A stretch of DNA of 64,000 nucleotides from Narthecium ossifragum (lineage: Eukaryota > Streptophyta > Magnoliopsida > Dioscoreales > Nartheciaceae). How positions within the stretch are numbered: the stretch's first letter is position 1; each line of letters begins with the position of its first letter. The translations under genes and the position numbers were made by a program. The DNA lies in assembly GCA_963920575.1 (NCBI GenBank), contig OY986972.1, forward strand, positions 15,046,502 to 15,110,501. Direction: 5' to 3'. Under the pieces are notes generated by a model. The model was not told where the DNA came from. It saw only the letters and a program-made list of their open reading frames with translations, and did no database searches. Positions 10,693 through 22,243 of the stretch are shown piece after piece.

Positions 10693-10962
10693 ATGGTGGA
10701 TTGTTTATTGCTGTTGTGCAAGTATGGTGGAGAGACTGTCGTCTGGAGAGTACAAATTGAAGGTTCTTTCGACGGACCTGTGAGACATCTTTGCCGGAAA
10801 TGGCCTAATTTATCAAGGGACAACATGCATATGTATTATTTGATTCCTCGGCATTCGAGATGCATTCTTAATTCGGATGATGACTTAGGTATGGTTTTGG
10901 TAGCATCCTCATTACGTATTGAACTTGTTGAAATCCATGTTTTGGATAGTAATGGTATCACG
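10693..10962 (+). pseudogene. First coding exon of a MULE/MUSTANG-like gene (PB1-like domain), cut by solo LTR B
   Basis: The open frame starts with ATG and encodes about 90 residues. It opens with a CKYGGE motif, continues with a hydrophobic-basic stretch (HLCRKWP) and ends with MYYLIPRH...LNSDDDLGMVL...VEIHVLD. This is the layout of the N-terminal PB1-like domain of plant Mutator-like transposases and of domesticated MUSTANG proteins. The transposase domain is not in the window. At 10963 the frame runs straight into solo LTR B. The target copy tcacg resumes at 16229, and only nine more host bases (16234-16242) follow before copia element K. Assignment is from motif pattern; a domesticated gene cannot be separated from a transposon here. 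Confidence 0.55.
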
Positions 10963-12102
10963 TGTCACACCCTGACCCATAAAACCCATCCGGTCCGGGA
11001 TGTGAGGATTCCAAATTTATTCAATCTATAAGGATCTAAATTGAACAATTGATCAAAGGTCAAAACTATAATTCTCTAATATTTTAATGAAAATCACTAA
11101 ACATCAAATATATATATAAAGTTTCTGATACAAAACTGATCCTCAAAAGCATATGTATAACTATCTCAAAAATCATTACAGAAGGAAATTATACATTTAT
11201 ACAGTCTAATAGTAGAAACTAAACCCCACGTCCCCAAACACCTCCAGAAGTCGATGCGCTATCAAGAGCTTGTCCAGCTGGTGCTACAGAAAAAAAGCTA
11301 ACGCCTGCACCTGCAAAACACAACCCGGGTAGGAGTGAGCGATAAGCTCAGTATAATTCTATTCTACGTCACACTAAAAGGAAGGGAAACAGTAAAGTCC
11401 TAGGTTCCACCTCATCTTTAGGAGAAAAACACACATTACGAACACCGCCTACCCCAGGGCACGCACTCTGATGACCTCCATTGTCAACAATCATCCCTCT
11501 CAAATCAAGCGCTTTAACGCTGAAACAATAGGGGTAGGACACAGGGATATACGTAACTTCCTCTATTGAACTGAGTCTGAGACTGTAACCTAAGACGACC
11601 TCTACACCTTAATCAGAGTAATTGCAGTCAACTAGACAGTAAGCTCAATAACATAGATTATCATAACAATTCAGTCCTAGACCTTGCTACCCAGCCTCCG
11701 TCCTAGGGCTAGATCCAAACTGCCTGAGTTGTGAGGACATGTTCCTCTATTCCTGGGTCGACCGTCTAGGTCGGGCCCGTGGCTCGTTGTGGAGCGTAAG
11801 GGAAATTTGGTAAATTGTGCCTTGTCGGTTTGTTTCACACCCGCGTGGTGCACACACAACCCCTTTTATTTGATTTATGTGTTTGCTAGAATCCCAGGCG
11901 GGCTTTGGATCGAAAGATCCAAGCTCAGGCGCGCAGATGCTTTTTTTTAGGACAGCTGGCGGCCCGTGTGCGATCGGTCGCTCCTGGGAGCGAGCGATAG
12001 GGCCTGTGTCGGTTGTCTGGATAAGGACGCGGTTGACGTGTATGACTTAATCTGGCCCAATCCGACCAATCGGTCCTAGGATCAATCGATCAGACTCAAG
12101 CC

Positions 12103-12110
12103 TATAAGTA
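12103..12110 (+). promoter_or_regulatory. TATA box in solo LTR Q1
   Basis: TATAAGTA lies about 370 bases into the LTR and is followed by a pyrimidine-rich leader (ctcctctgttttttcc). A solo LTR can still act as a promoter; here the direction is rightward. Confidence 0.5.
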
Positions 12111-12647
12111 GCCCGAGACTCCTCTGTTTTTTCCGGTTTTTCCTTCTCCTTTCATCCCTTTTGTTCTCCCTCCTTCGGCCATATTTTTGAGTGCTTGAGG
12201 GCTCATTGGACTCGTGGCAGCGTGAGGAAGATCTGTGGCTTGGTTTGAAGCCGATTTGGTGCTCGAATAGCTGGGATTCAGCCGAGGTTTGCTTAGTTCG
12301 GTAGGTTTCTTCCTACGTGGGTTTATTATGGGTTTTCTCTTAGTCTAGCCGGTGGCGTGAGGAAAATCCGTGGCTTGGTTTGAAGCCGGTTTGGTGCTCG
12401 AATAGCTGGTTTTCAGCCGAGGTTTGCTTAGTTCGGTAGGTTTCTTCCTATGTGGGATTATTATGGGTTTTCTCTTAGTCTAGCCGGTAGATCTGGGTGT
12501 TCTTGGTGTTGTTATGTGTATCTAGATTAACTTGATTACTAGTTTGAGTTTCATATAATTTGATTAAGATTTTAGTAAGATTTTAGCATGTTTAAACTCA
12601 GATTTTCCGGTTTAGCTGTTCTTGAAGAACAACCGTCTTACGGTGTG

Positions 12648-13081
12648 TGTAACGCCCCGGCCCTCCACTGGGCCCCGGCCCCGCGGGCTCCCGGTCCGAC
12701 CAGGATCTACCCGAGGGCCCCACCCCACACAATATTGTCCGCTTTTGGCTCACCGCAGAAATCTAGGAAAACTTCCCAGTAGGTCACCCATCCCGGGACC
12801 GCTCCAAGGCAAGCACGCTTAACCTTGGAGTTTTCTGGCGGATCACTGCCAGCACGGCTTTAAAACGCGTTGTGTCTATTAAGGGCTTACTATATACTTA
12901 TATCGAAACCCGGACCATACCCAGGCGTTGTGGGATTGCTTACCCGGCTACCCGACTCCGCCCTGCCCTCCAGGAGCAGGTATCTTGTCCCACGGTAGAC
13001 CCAGCGGGCCTCACAATCCACCCCCCTTGGAGGCCCAGCGTCCTCGCTGGCACAATTTTCGGCTGGGAACTAGCTCTGATA
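12648..13081 (-). mobile_element. Cassandra-like TRIM with a single LTR
   Basis: The LTR (12648-13015) carries a 5S-rRNA-like core on the minus strand. Immediately to its right is a polypurine tract (13016-13026, GGGGGGTGGAT on the minus strand), then 47 bases of internal DNA and nine bases of an initiator-Met primer site (13073-13081). The duplication gtgtg flanks the unit exactly (12643-12647 and 13082-13086). The second, 5' LTR expected beyond the primer site is absent and host sequence resumes at once. Cassandra elements are non-autonomous, gene-free retrotransposons widespread in vascular plants. Confidence 0.88.
12775..12830 (-). promoter_or_regulatory. 5S-rRNA-like Pol III promoter core in the Cassandra LTR
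   Basis: On the minus strand the segment contains TTAAGCGTGCTTG (box A region of 5S genes) and GGGATGGGTGACC (box C region) at roughly the natural spacing, with different sequence between. In Cassandra elements these boxes are the known RNA polymerase III internal promoter. This is not a functional 5S gene: the flanks are unrelated. Confidence 0.8.
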
Positions 13082-16000
13082 GTGTGCTTTCCGGTCTGTA
13101 CATGCATGATCTTGATTTATGATGAACATGAGAGTTGTAGATCTTTGGGTCTACCCTCAGGTCCAATCAATTTCATAATTTCTAATTTTCTTATGAATTA
13201 CTACGAATTTCCTACCGATGGGCTGTGTTGCAGCAATTAGAGGTAATTAGTGAAGTTAATGGTTTTGATTAGCGTTTTCCTGGTAATCGAGCCGTTGGAT
13301 GTTTTTTTTATTTTGGATATGTCGATCCCAGCATGCTTACCTACGTTTCGTCTAAATTGGATCTCGAATCCAACGTTGTTTGGACGTCGGATCGATGAGG
13401 TCGCTAAGCCTCTAATTAGGGGATCTTGATGATTAAATAATATTATATGTTCATCTGTGTTTTCGGGGTTGCTTCCCGTTGCAGGGGTTCACGGTTGACG
13501 GTCGCGTTATCGTCGTGATGCTGGGACCCGTTGCGGATTGGCTGGCAGCGGTCGTTGGTATCGCTGTAGCAGTCTAGTTGGACATGTTTGCTATCTTATC
13601 ATATTGTTGTATGCTTACCTCTTACCTGCGCATGATCATAGCATGCATTTTTGATTGTGCATTAGATGAATAAGGATAGGGCGTGGGTGATGGGTTGATC
13701 GCCGATCCGAGGCTTTCGGGTAGCTCGGATTTAGCTCTAGGACCATGGTGGGTAGCTTGGTCCAGGTTGGATTGTAATATTCAGTCGATATCGATGATAG
13801 GCTTAGATGGCTTGAATATATGTTGATTGAGGTTTAGAGGTCGTGTCAACCTCGACTCAGGTGCTGAGGGTGCAACTGGTGTCGTCATTTCATCCTTGGG
13901 CAGAGGGTGTGTCTGCCTGGCAGAGACTTGTCCTGCCTAGCAGTGTCTTCTTCCTGTTGTACTAGGTGTTTTCGGGATGGGTCCAATTCACTAGGGTGAC
14001 CATGGTTGGATACCTAGAGACACTGGTGGGGTTATGGGACCCCGTAGCTCACCTAGGCCTAGCTTGGGGGTGACACTCTTGTATTCCCTCTTTTCTGTGT
14101 GTCGTAGTGTAGAACCCTACTGAGCTTAGTGCTCACTCCTATTCGGACTGCGTTTTGCAGGTGCATGCGTTAGCTCTTCTTCGGTGGCCCCTACCGGGCA
14201 GGTATTTGGTGGCCCGGCGGCGTCCGGCGGTGCTTGAGGAGCGGTGATCGTCATCTATACCCTTTCTGTTTAGATAGTCTCATACGGGGGTGTGATGTAT
14301 ATGAATATATCTTTGTTTTATTGTTGGGGTTTGGAATTATTGTTAAATAAGGGTGCTTATGAAATGTTTAGGGAAACCAATAAGCTAGAGGGAACCCCTC
14401 GCCAAAATTATTCCACATTTAGTTAGGTTCCGGTTCGCGTCGCCCAGCCCGGTTGGGCCTTCGTGGGTCGGGGCGCGACACGAGCTCTTGGATATGCGAT
14501 CAACCCATCGCCTACATCTAGCCTAGAATGCATCTAATGTAATCAATTATATATATGCTTACACGCGCATATGTAAGATTTTAGACATGCAACAATATGA
14601 TAAAATAATATACAGGGCTAGGCGCAACATCTAGCTCGCCAAAGGGGTGATCATAGCAAAGGTCTAGATAAAGTGGATAAATAGGAGCACAAGCTTACAA
14701 GTCTCCATGAGACTAAGCAAACAATCTAGACTAACATTTAAAGTAGATTTTGACATTACGATAGCAAACATGGTCATCAACCAAAAGTCTACAAAGGGGA
14801 TACAACCCAAGCTAACAGACAATCTAGCAGTTGAATATTTTATTGTACACATCCCAAGGGGTGTGACCCCCTTGGTTTAATCACAAGACACACATAGGGC
14901 CTACACATATATCTATATATGATAAGATTGAAAAGCTCGATTTATCAAAATGAATCTAATGATACTATTAACTTTAAAAAATTTTAACTTTCAATCTAAC
15001 CGTCCGATTAACGTGAAATTTGATATGTCTACTTACTTCCATACCCTAAATCACATATCCAAAGATTGGATCAATTGGATGAAAATAAACCGACAAAAAC
15101 CTATAATTTCTGTTAAAACTCAGATTTGATAAACGGCTCAAAATCCATTCAAACATTTCTCGAATTAAAACAAAAATTTTCAGATCAACCCCAAAGATCA
15201 CTGAGATAATATCCAAAAATCAAATGAATTAGATAACAAAATTCCACTTAATTTCACTAATTAAACTAACTGCCCTGTTCTGCACAGTTTGGCCATTTAA
15301 TTCACCACAAGTCATACATAAATCTGAAAAATATGAAACAAGTCGGAATTGACAGATACCTCAGAGATCAACAATGTTAATGTTAAAGATCAACTGAGAT
15401 CATGCACTTAAAGCTCTCTAATCAAGCTCAAACATAGTTGTTTTAATTGAAACAGAAAATCCAGAAATTAATCAATGAAAAGTTGCTTAAATCCAATTTA
15501 AATTCAACCAAAATCTAACCAAGCTTCAATCAGATATTAATCAGGCCTAGGAGCATCATCTAGCATAGATTAATCAAACAATTAAGCAACCAATCAACCA
15601 AGAACACTTAAACTAGCTAAAGTTGAAGAATCCTACCTAACTTCGCAAATCCATGATTAATCATTGATTAATCCATTTAGGCAAGCCCTTGATGTGTTCC
15701 TCTACTTGCCGGTAACCTCCTTAAGCCTCTGGATCAAGCTCCCTTCATGAATTGAAGCAAGGGCGGAGAAGAGAGAAGAAAAAAGAAAACAAAGGGTTCC
15801 CGTGGGTCTTTACAGACCCGTGTCCGATCGGTCGCTCATCCAGTGATTGATCAGTCTATGTCGGTTCAACGTTTTTATCCATACACGTCAAAGGCGGTGC
15901 CGACATAGGGTCCGACCGATCTCTCCTTGAACCGATCGATTGCTCGTGGGCCGCCAGCTGTCCTAAAGACAAGCTTTCGTGTGCCTGAGCTCGGATCTTT

Positions 16001-17026
16001 CGATCTCAAGCTTGTCTAAGGTTCTAACAAGCACATATATAATTTTTAGGGTTGTGTGTGCACTATGCGGGTGTGAAGCCGACCACCAAGGTGAAATTTA
16101 CCAAATTCCTATTGGAGTCCAAAATCAACAATGCGATCAAACAAATCACGCTCGACTCGGAAACAGACTAACATGACACGACCCCCGACCGACGCGGTCG
16201 AGCCAGATTAGAGGAACGGGTCATCATATCACGAGTGCCTATTGAAGGTCCAAGAGGGGGGAGGGGGGGTTGAATTGGACTAAAAAAAAGATTAATGGAA
16301 ATATCAGGTAGAGAGGATCTAAGACCTCAAATGCTTGTAGATGAGATGAAAGCACAAGTCAAATAACATGCAAGAATAAATGAGAGAGGTTAGAGAGATT
16401 GCACCGATTTTATAGTGGTTCGGCGCCCAACTCTTGGTCTACGTCCACTTCTCTCAAGTTCCTCTTTGAGGTTCTACTACTTGCAAATCGTTACAAGCTT
16501 TTTCTCCAAATTTCTAGGTGCTTGGTAACCTTACAATCACTTCCAACAACAGTTGGATGGCTCTCAATGTACTTCTTCACATTCGAAGAAGGTTTACAAA
16601 GGTTTAGGCTCATGGGAAATGAGGAGAAAACTCTTTCTAAAACTTGCACAAATGATCTCAGAACTATCAATAATCATTGTGGCAAGTTTGCACAAATATC
16701 TTGCCTTCAACCGGCTCAAAAATCAGCTCCAACGGCTCCCTGCAACTCTCCGACGGCTAGATTTTTTACTTGCGCGTTGCAGGTGGTCGATCCATGCATC
16801 GTTCACTACATGGACCGCCAGGTTCAAAACTCTGCCTTCTTGAGTCACGACCAATACACCCATCGACCGCCAGATCGACCGTGAGCCTCTGTTGTGAAAA
16901 ATTCTTCCCAGGGTCCATGCTCCGATCGACCATCACTTTTTCACTTGAGTCAACCTTGTCCGCGGTCGATCAACGCATCGGCCACCAGATCGTCCGTGAG
17001 CCTACAACAATTAACAAAATAATTTC

Positions 17027-18536
17027 TGATAAGAATGCATAATGTTATATTTTTACCCCTTAATACTTAGTCTCATGTGCTTATTTGGTACCTAAATACA
17101 CTCATTATTCTTATATTTTGATTTAAAATGCAATTGAAGTCCTTAAGCTCAAAAAGAAGCTGAAAAGAGTATATGGATCAATTTTAAGCATTAAACTGTA
17201 CCTACTGATGAAGAACCAGATGATGTGTCATATATGGTTGGAAACCTCTTGAAGTCTAGTTTCTAGAGAATTTTACGGTTTGTGATTTCGAGTTTCCTAG
17301 AGGAAGTTACGATAATTTTAGTACCAATGACGCAGTCTGGATGGCAAACAGTAAATACTCAGGAAAGAAAGATCGATACTTCTCCCAAGTAGGATCGATC
17401 CTTCTACGCGCAGACGTGACAAAACGCATACTTTTCAGATGATCATGGAAGGATCGATCCTACTGAGCAAGATCGATCCTACACCCATGGAAGGATCGAT
17501 CCGACTCGGGCGTAGCCAGAAATTGAAGATTTTGATGCAAAGGATCGATCCTACACCTATGGAAGGATCGATCCTACCTTCGCAGTGAAGAAAATCAACG
17601 GTTCAGATCTAATCCAAGGATGGAGACACTTAAGGCTATAAATTGGACTTTTTCTAGGGTTTGAGGGGGGAATTTCTGGATACTTTTGGCTGCTACTTTC
17701 GACTTTTTTATATTTTTCCTAGGTTTTCTCTAACTTTATGAAATCTTTTGGAGGATTGTTCTTGATGGCCCTGCGTGGCTAAATCTTGATTCTTGGTCGA
17801 GGAAACTGAAACCTCGGAATCAATGAAACTGTGAGATCTAATCTATTTTTATTGTTCAGTTTATACTTGAGTATTGAATATTATTCTGTGATTATCTTCA
17901 TGATTGTTTTGTCTAATTGCTAGGAGGCCTACTAGTATATTATTCATCGCAATCTACTGCTAGGTTAGATATCAAATCCATAATTGTTTGATCCCTCTAA
18001 TCTGCGAGGCAACTAGGGTTTAATGATCTACTGCGTTTCAGAGATTGTTAGATTTTAGGAAGAACATTCGACTAAATTAAATGCAACCGCTTGTACTTGT
18101 GTTGTTTAGCTTCATCGATCTCCCTATTCTTAAGGCTGCTACTAGATTAAATTTACAGCGCGTGGCTTAGGTTGTTTTGTAGTTAGGGTTGATTACATCG
18201 CTTGTTTCTAATTAACTATGATTGAGGAGAGATTCGAATTTAATTCGAACGGTGAATATTCATGGTATGAATTGATATATACTTGCATCGATGATCAGTT
18301 GTTGGATTCTGATGGTGGATGTTGACTTAGACCAAGGTTTGTTCTCTTGATTCAACTCGTTTCATCGCTTTAGATTATTTCTATTTTGTTTTCGTTTTCC
18401 TCAAAACCCCCCATATTTGTTCACATAGCACAAAACTTATATTAGACACTTTTCGTGGGATCGACTCGTACTCGCACTACTACATTTATTTTAACGAGTA
18501 TTGGTTTTATTTTTGAGTGCCTACGATAGTACATCA
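17027..18536 (+). mobile_element. Solo LTR F1 (Athila-type), 1,510 bp
   Basis: It starts TGATAAGAATGCATAATG and ends GTACATCA, matching the 5' LTR of element F (57652-59119). The exact duplication atttc flanks it (17022-17026 and 18537-18541). TATAAATT is at 17637-17644. Upstream of that promoter, at 17383-17580, is a cluster of GGATCGATCC palindromes. It inserted into the copia LTR. Confidence 0.92.
17637..17644 (+). promoter_or_regulatory. TATA box in solo LTR F1
   Basis: TATAAATT in ggctataaattgg lies about 60 bases downstream of the last GGATCGATCC palindrome. The same arrangement is seen inverted in solo LTR F2 (35021-35030). Confidence 0.6.
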
Positions 18537-18903
18537 ATTTCCCTCCAAGCAAACACTTAGCCAAAGTATATAAATCACAAACAAACTCCACGGTCGATCG
18601 GTCCATCAACCATCGCATCGACCATGACGCTCTGTCAAGAAAATGGCTTTCTATGGTCGATGCCTTGATTGACCGCGAGCCAACATTTCATTTGGCCAAG
18701 TTTGGTGCATCCACTGTGCAACCTCGCGGTCGATCTATGGATCGACCGTCGCATTCCTGCGGTCGATCCATGCATCGACTACCAGTACTAAAATATTTCA
18801 AATATGAAATTTAAGGCTTCCAATTAAAGGGAAAATTAATATTAAATATATATTTTATCATTTAACATATATTGGCATCATCGAAACAACGTTAAGATCA
18901 ACA

Positions 18904-19446
18904 ATCTCCCCCTTTTTGATGATGACAACCCTTATAAAAGTGATGATAAAATATTTCGCCTCCCTCTTAATCTATGCATCCATTTCTTTCATAAAATGTA
19001 TCCTAAATGGAGTTCTAAGGATGCACACAAGTCATAAATCTCTAAAATGATATGAAAAGTTCCATTTAAGATATGATGACAAGATAACTTGGATTTTAGC
19101 ATGTTCACTTCTTTAAAACAAGAACATTTAAGCTTTCATCAAGTGATTCATGAGAAAAGTGTGATCAACATTATAACTTAGTAACATCCATCATCTTTGC
19201 ATTAAAAGATATCAAATAAGACAATCCAACCACATTGCAAAAAAACTTTCATTCCAACAACTTTCAATTACAAAGACTCTATCACAAGGATTTCATTTAA
19301 ACATAAAGTTTTCGTTCGAAAAAAAGTTTTCCAAAGTGTACAAAGTACAAAAGTCAAAATAAGAAAATTTATGGCATTTGCTTTTATCATTCATCACAAT
19401 CTTTTCTCCCCTTTTGGCATCATTAAAAAGAAACAAAGAATGAGCT
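18904..19446 (-). other. Polypurine tract and 3' untranslated part of copia element K
   Basis: The minus-strand tract AAAAAGGGGGAGAT (18904-18917) is followed leftward by the 3' LTR. The remaining 500 bases are AT-rich with no open frame, and separate the envelope-like ORF from the LTR as in SIRE-type elements. Confidence 0.75.
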
Positions 19447-20500
19447 TTAGGATTAATCAAGTAGAGAAGTGGGAGGAGTAGGTGGAAATTTGTCCTTTAT
19501 ATAGGTGAAGATGTCTTCAAGTTGCTTGGACTCTCTCTCTTGATTCTCCTTGAACTCAGTTTTGATTTCATCAAGTTGTTCAGCTTGACTTACTTCCATT
19601 CTTCCCAGTCTTGCTTCTAGCTCATCAAGTCGTGTCCTGATGCGACGAGCGTGGCTATGGGAGGATTCACCTTGATGTCCTTGAAGTCTAGGCTCTCCTT
19701 GCTATCCCCTGAGTTTTTCTCATCATGCTTTCCTTGATTTGCTTCTTCCTCGTCACTACTTACATGGTCATGAACAATAAATCCTAAGGCTAGCTTGGTT
19801 TTCAACATCCTCTTATAAGTGGATTTACTGAAGGGTTGAGCAAGAGGTCTTCTATCATCAATGGGAAGGTAGAGGGTAAGGGCTTGGAAGATTTTGGTTA
19901 GGATTCCTCCAAATGGTAGGGATTGCCTGGCCGTAAGGTTAAGCATCTCTTTGATGATGATATGGCCTAAGTTTTGAGGCTTCTCCCGAACCATGCAAGA
20001 AAAAATATAGGGATGAATAGGCTTCAAGTGATCATGGTGGCCAACCTTGGGAAATAAATTTGTTCCTAGGAAGTGGGCAAGCTCCCGATAATTTTGATTT
20101 AAGTCATTTAATTCTATGGGGATTTTGTCAACTCGACTAGGTCTAAGTATTGCCCGTCTCCCTCGTGTATCCCTATCAAATTTTTGGAAAGTAAAATAGA
20201 TGCACTCTCCTTGATTTGATGGATTGAGTATCTCATTCAACCATTCAATTGTGATTTTGATTTCATTTTCATAAACACAACTACTAATGGCCGCATTTCC
20301 TTCATCATCAATGTCCTCAATAATAATACAATAAAAATAGTGGACCATATCAGGATATATGAATTTGGGCAACTCTAGGAAATCCTTCTATCCCATTTTT
20401 GTAAAAAATCTTTGAACAACAAATTCCTTTCCTACATGCATCTTAAGGGCTCTACCCGAAACCACTAATTTGTCCTTAAAATCGGGCCAAGAGTTGTACA
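19447..20500 (-). pseudogene. Envelope-like / plant-transposon-domain ORF of copia element K, 3' part
   Basis: The minus-strand frame 19617-20372 encodes 251 residues with ELAHFLGTNLFP, HPYIFSCMVREKP and LPFGGILTKIFQ, the pattern of the putative plant transposon protein domain found 3' of pol in SIRE-type copia elements. It continues upstream through an in-frame TAG near 20390 to the G insertion at 20500. In another frame, after a shift near 19640, the last 55 codons (19447-19625) form a Glu/Lys-rich probable coiled coil (ELEARL, QAEQLDEIKTEF) ending in a stop. The acidic C-terminal stretch (SSDEEEANQ) is hydrophilic, and no transmembrane segment or signal peptide is visible. The 5' part lies at 46494-46567. 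The function of such ORFs is unproven. Confidence 0.7.
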
Positions 20501-21995
20501 TGTCACACCGCGACCCAGAAAACCCATCCGGGCCGAGGCGTGAGGGTTCATATTACTATTCACATCCAATTGGCGCGATTACAAAGCGGAAAGCAGAGAT
20601 AATTTAAACAATTTAACTTCCAAGGATAAAGCTGTAATTCAATTAAATGAAACATCAAGTTGTACTGTTTAAACATCCGATACAAATTCTTACCAAACTC
20701 CTCCAAGGGAAATATTATACATTTAATCCAAAAGTCCTCGAAGGATGTTTATAATATACAAGATCTATTAAAAGCACAACAGTTCTCCCATAGCAACCTC
20801 AAGCACCTCTGGAAGTCATCGCACCGCCAAAAGCTTATCCCGCCGGCTCTATAGAAGAAGAACTGGCGCCTGCACCTACAAACGCAGCCCAGGTAGGAGT
20901 GAGCGATAAGCTCAGTAGAGTTCTACTTTACAGCACATTGAAGGGAGGAAAACAACAACTGTGATGTCTTTCCGCCTAAGCCTAAGGAATGCCACGGGGT
21001 CCCACAACCCCTGTCGACTCCCCAAGAGATTTTACTCTTCTCAACCGACCACGCTGGGAACATCAACCAACACGCTGGGACGAACAAGAACCAGAACTAG
21101 TAGGATCACCCTTACACAGCAAGAAATCACTGCCTGGGGACCATGTCAGGGACATCGACAACCATCCTTAGCACTTGGCCTTGGAGGAACAACACGACCT
21201 CTAAACCTCAAAGCATTATGATCATAGCCAACTACACCATATCCTCGACAATATAAAGATTCCAATGATACAATCACGTCCTAAACCTTACTACCCATCC
21301 ACAGTCCTAAGGCTAGATCCGAGCTACCCGAAAGCCTCAGATCGGCGATAAACCCATCGCCCGGCCTATCCTAACATGTCTCTAATGTACACAGTGCATG
21401 AACCTATGCAAACATCTAACCTAGATTTCTCTATATGCCACAACATCAATTTATAAGTTCAACAGTTATACAATAGCCCTCAGCACTCACTGGCAACAGG
21501 CTAAGGTTCCACAATGCCACGTAAGCTAGCACTTATAGCTAGCTAACGACTAAACAATAATAAGCATTTACATTACTATCCAACTAAGTATTTAAATGCG
21601 AGTTAATCCACCAATTCGCCAAAAGGGGTAAACTCACGATTCAGTTCTCCGTGATAACAACGTGTATGCTTCCTAACATGATTGAATAAATATCATGAAC
21701 GGAAAACCAATCAAAGGAAGCCAGAACACCCTATTCCGGGGCTCACGGTCGATGTGATGGTCGATTTGACGGTCGACCATGAGAGCAAACCTGGGAAAGA
21801 GCACAAGAGCCACGGTCGATCGGGACATCGACCCTGGGAAGCCAAAAAAGAGACAGAGCCTCACGGTCGATGCGATGGTCGATCTGATGGTCGACCGTGA
21901 GGTAGAGTGGGAAAAGGGTAAGTACCCGTGGTCGATCGGAGCATCGACCCTGGGAGACCGAAAGTGAGACAGAGCCTTACGGTCGATGCGACGGT
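20501..21995 (-). repeat. Element G, left LTR, outer piece
   Basis: It begins TGTCACACCGCGACCC and runs to the point where solo LTR F2 inserted. GGTCGATC inverted repeats are at 21746-21995. The remainder of this LTR is 35676-36603. Confidence 0.9.
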
Positions 21996-22169
21996 TGATG
22001 AATAAATTTTATATCTCAAAAGTATACGAATCGGTGTGATCAGTATAGCTGTAAGGGCCTAAGTATAAAATTTCCGAGCTTTTATGTAAATTGGGGGACA
22101 TGTCGTGTAATTTCAGGTTTTGCGGGGGGTTTTATGCAAAAACCACCCCTACCCTTCTAGAGAATTCGT

Positions 22170-22243
22170 ATCTCTTCTCTTCTCTTCTCTTCTCTTCTCT
22201 TCTTTTTGGCTGCCAACCCGAGAGAGAGAGAGAGAGAGAGAGA
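22170..22243. repeat. Polypyrimidine and GA microsatellites in solo LTR D
   Basis: A (tctct)n tract at about 22170-22203 is followed by a (ga)n tract at 22221-22243. Similar GA tracts sit downstream of the TATA box in the LTRs of A and G, so this may be the transcription start region. Apparent reading frames here are low-complexity. Confidence 0.8.

Larger units (their letters stand above)
11730..14480 (+). mobile_element. Solo LTR Q1 inside solo LTR B, opposite orientation
   Basis: It starts TGTGAGGAC and ends GGGGCGCGACA. The target duplications tgagt (11725-11729) and cgagc (14481-14485) differ only by two C/T transitions. Comparing with uninterrupted relatives at 5409 and 42391 shows that the sequence rejoins at this point. 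It belongs to the same family as solo LTR Q2 (43065-45483), which lies on the other strand. A TATA box is at 12103-12110, preceded by a large GATCGGTCG hairpin at 11970-12000. A block of about 120 bases (aggaagat/aaaatc...ggtttgcttagttcggtaggtttcttcct) is tandemly duplicated at about 12222-12345 and 12358-12482. A Cassandra insertion lies within. Confidence 0.88.
10963..16228 (-). mobile_element. Solo LTR B (Tekay-like LTR), interrupted by solo LTR Q1
   Basis: The left terminus TGTCACACCCTGACC and right terminus ...GGGTCATCATA match the LTR ends of elements A and G, with the final CA decayed to TA. It is flanked by an exact 5-bp duplication, tcacg at 10958-10962 and 16229-16233, so internal sequence and second LTR were lost by LTR-LTR recombination. 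Without Q1 the LTR is about 2.5 kb (10963-11729 and 14486-16228). GATCG-type palindromes occur around 15825-15945. There are no coding frames. Confidence 0.88.
16243..18903 (-). repeat. Copia element K, left (3') LTR, interrupted by an Athila-type solo LTR
   Basis: It starts TGAAGGTCCAAGAGG (same as 52693) and ends GATCAACA at 18903, followed by a minus-strand polypurine tract. Without the inserted solo LTR it is about 1.15 kb, in two parts (16243-17026 and 18542-18903). It contains GGTCGATC-type inverted repeats at 16771-17000 and 18588-18782. The LTR terminus and the AAAAAGGGGGAGAT tract are typical of SIRE/Maximus-lineage elements. Confidence 0.9.

Noticed and set aside
12872..13240. 122-codon frame spanning the Cassandra/solo LTR junction
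   Set aside because: It crosses two transposon boundaries and is chance readthrough of GC-rich LTR sequence.
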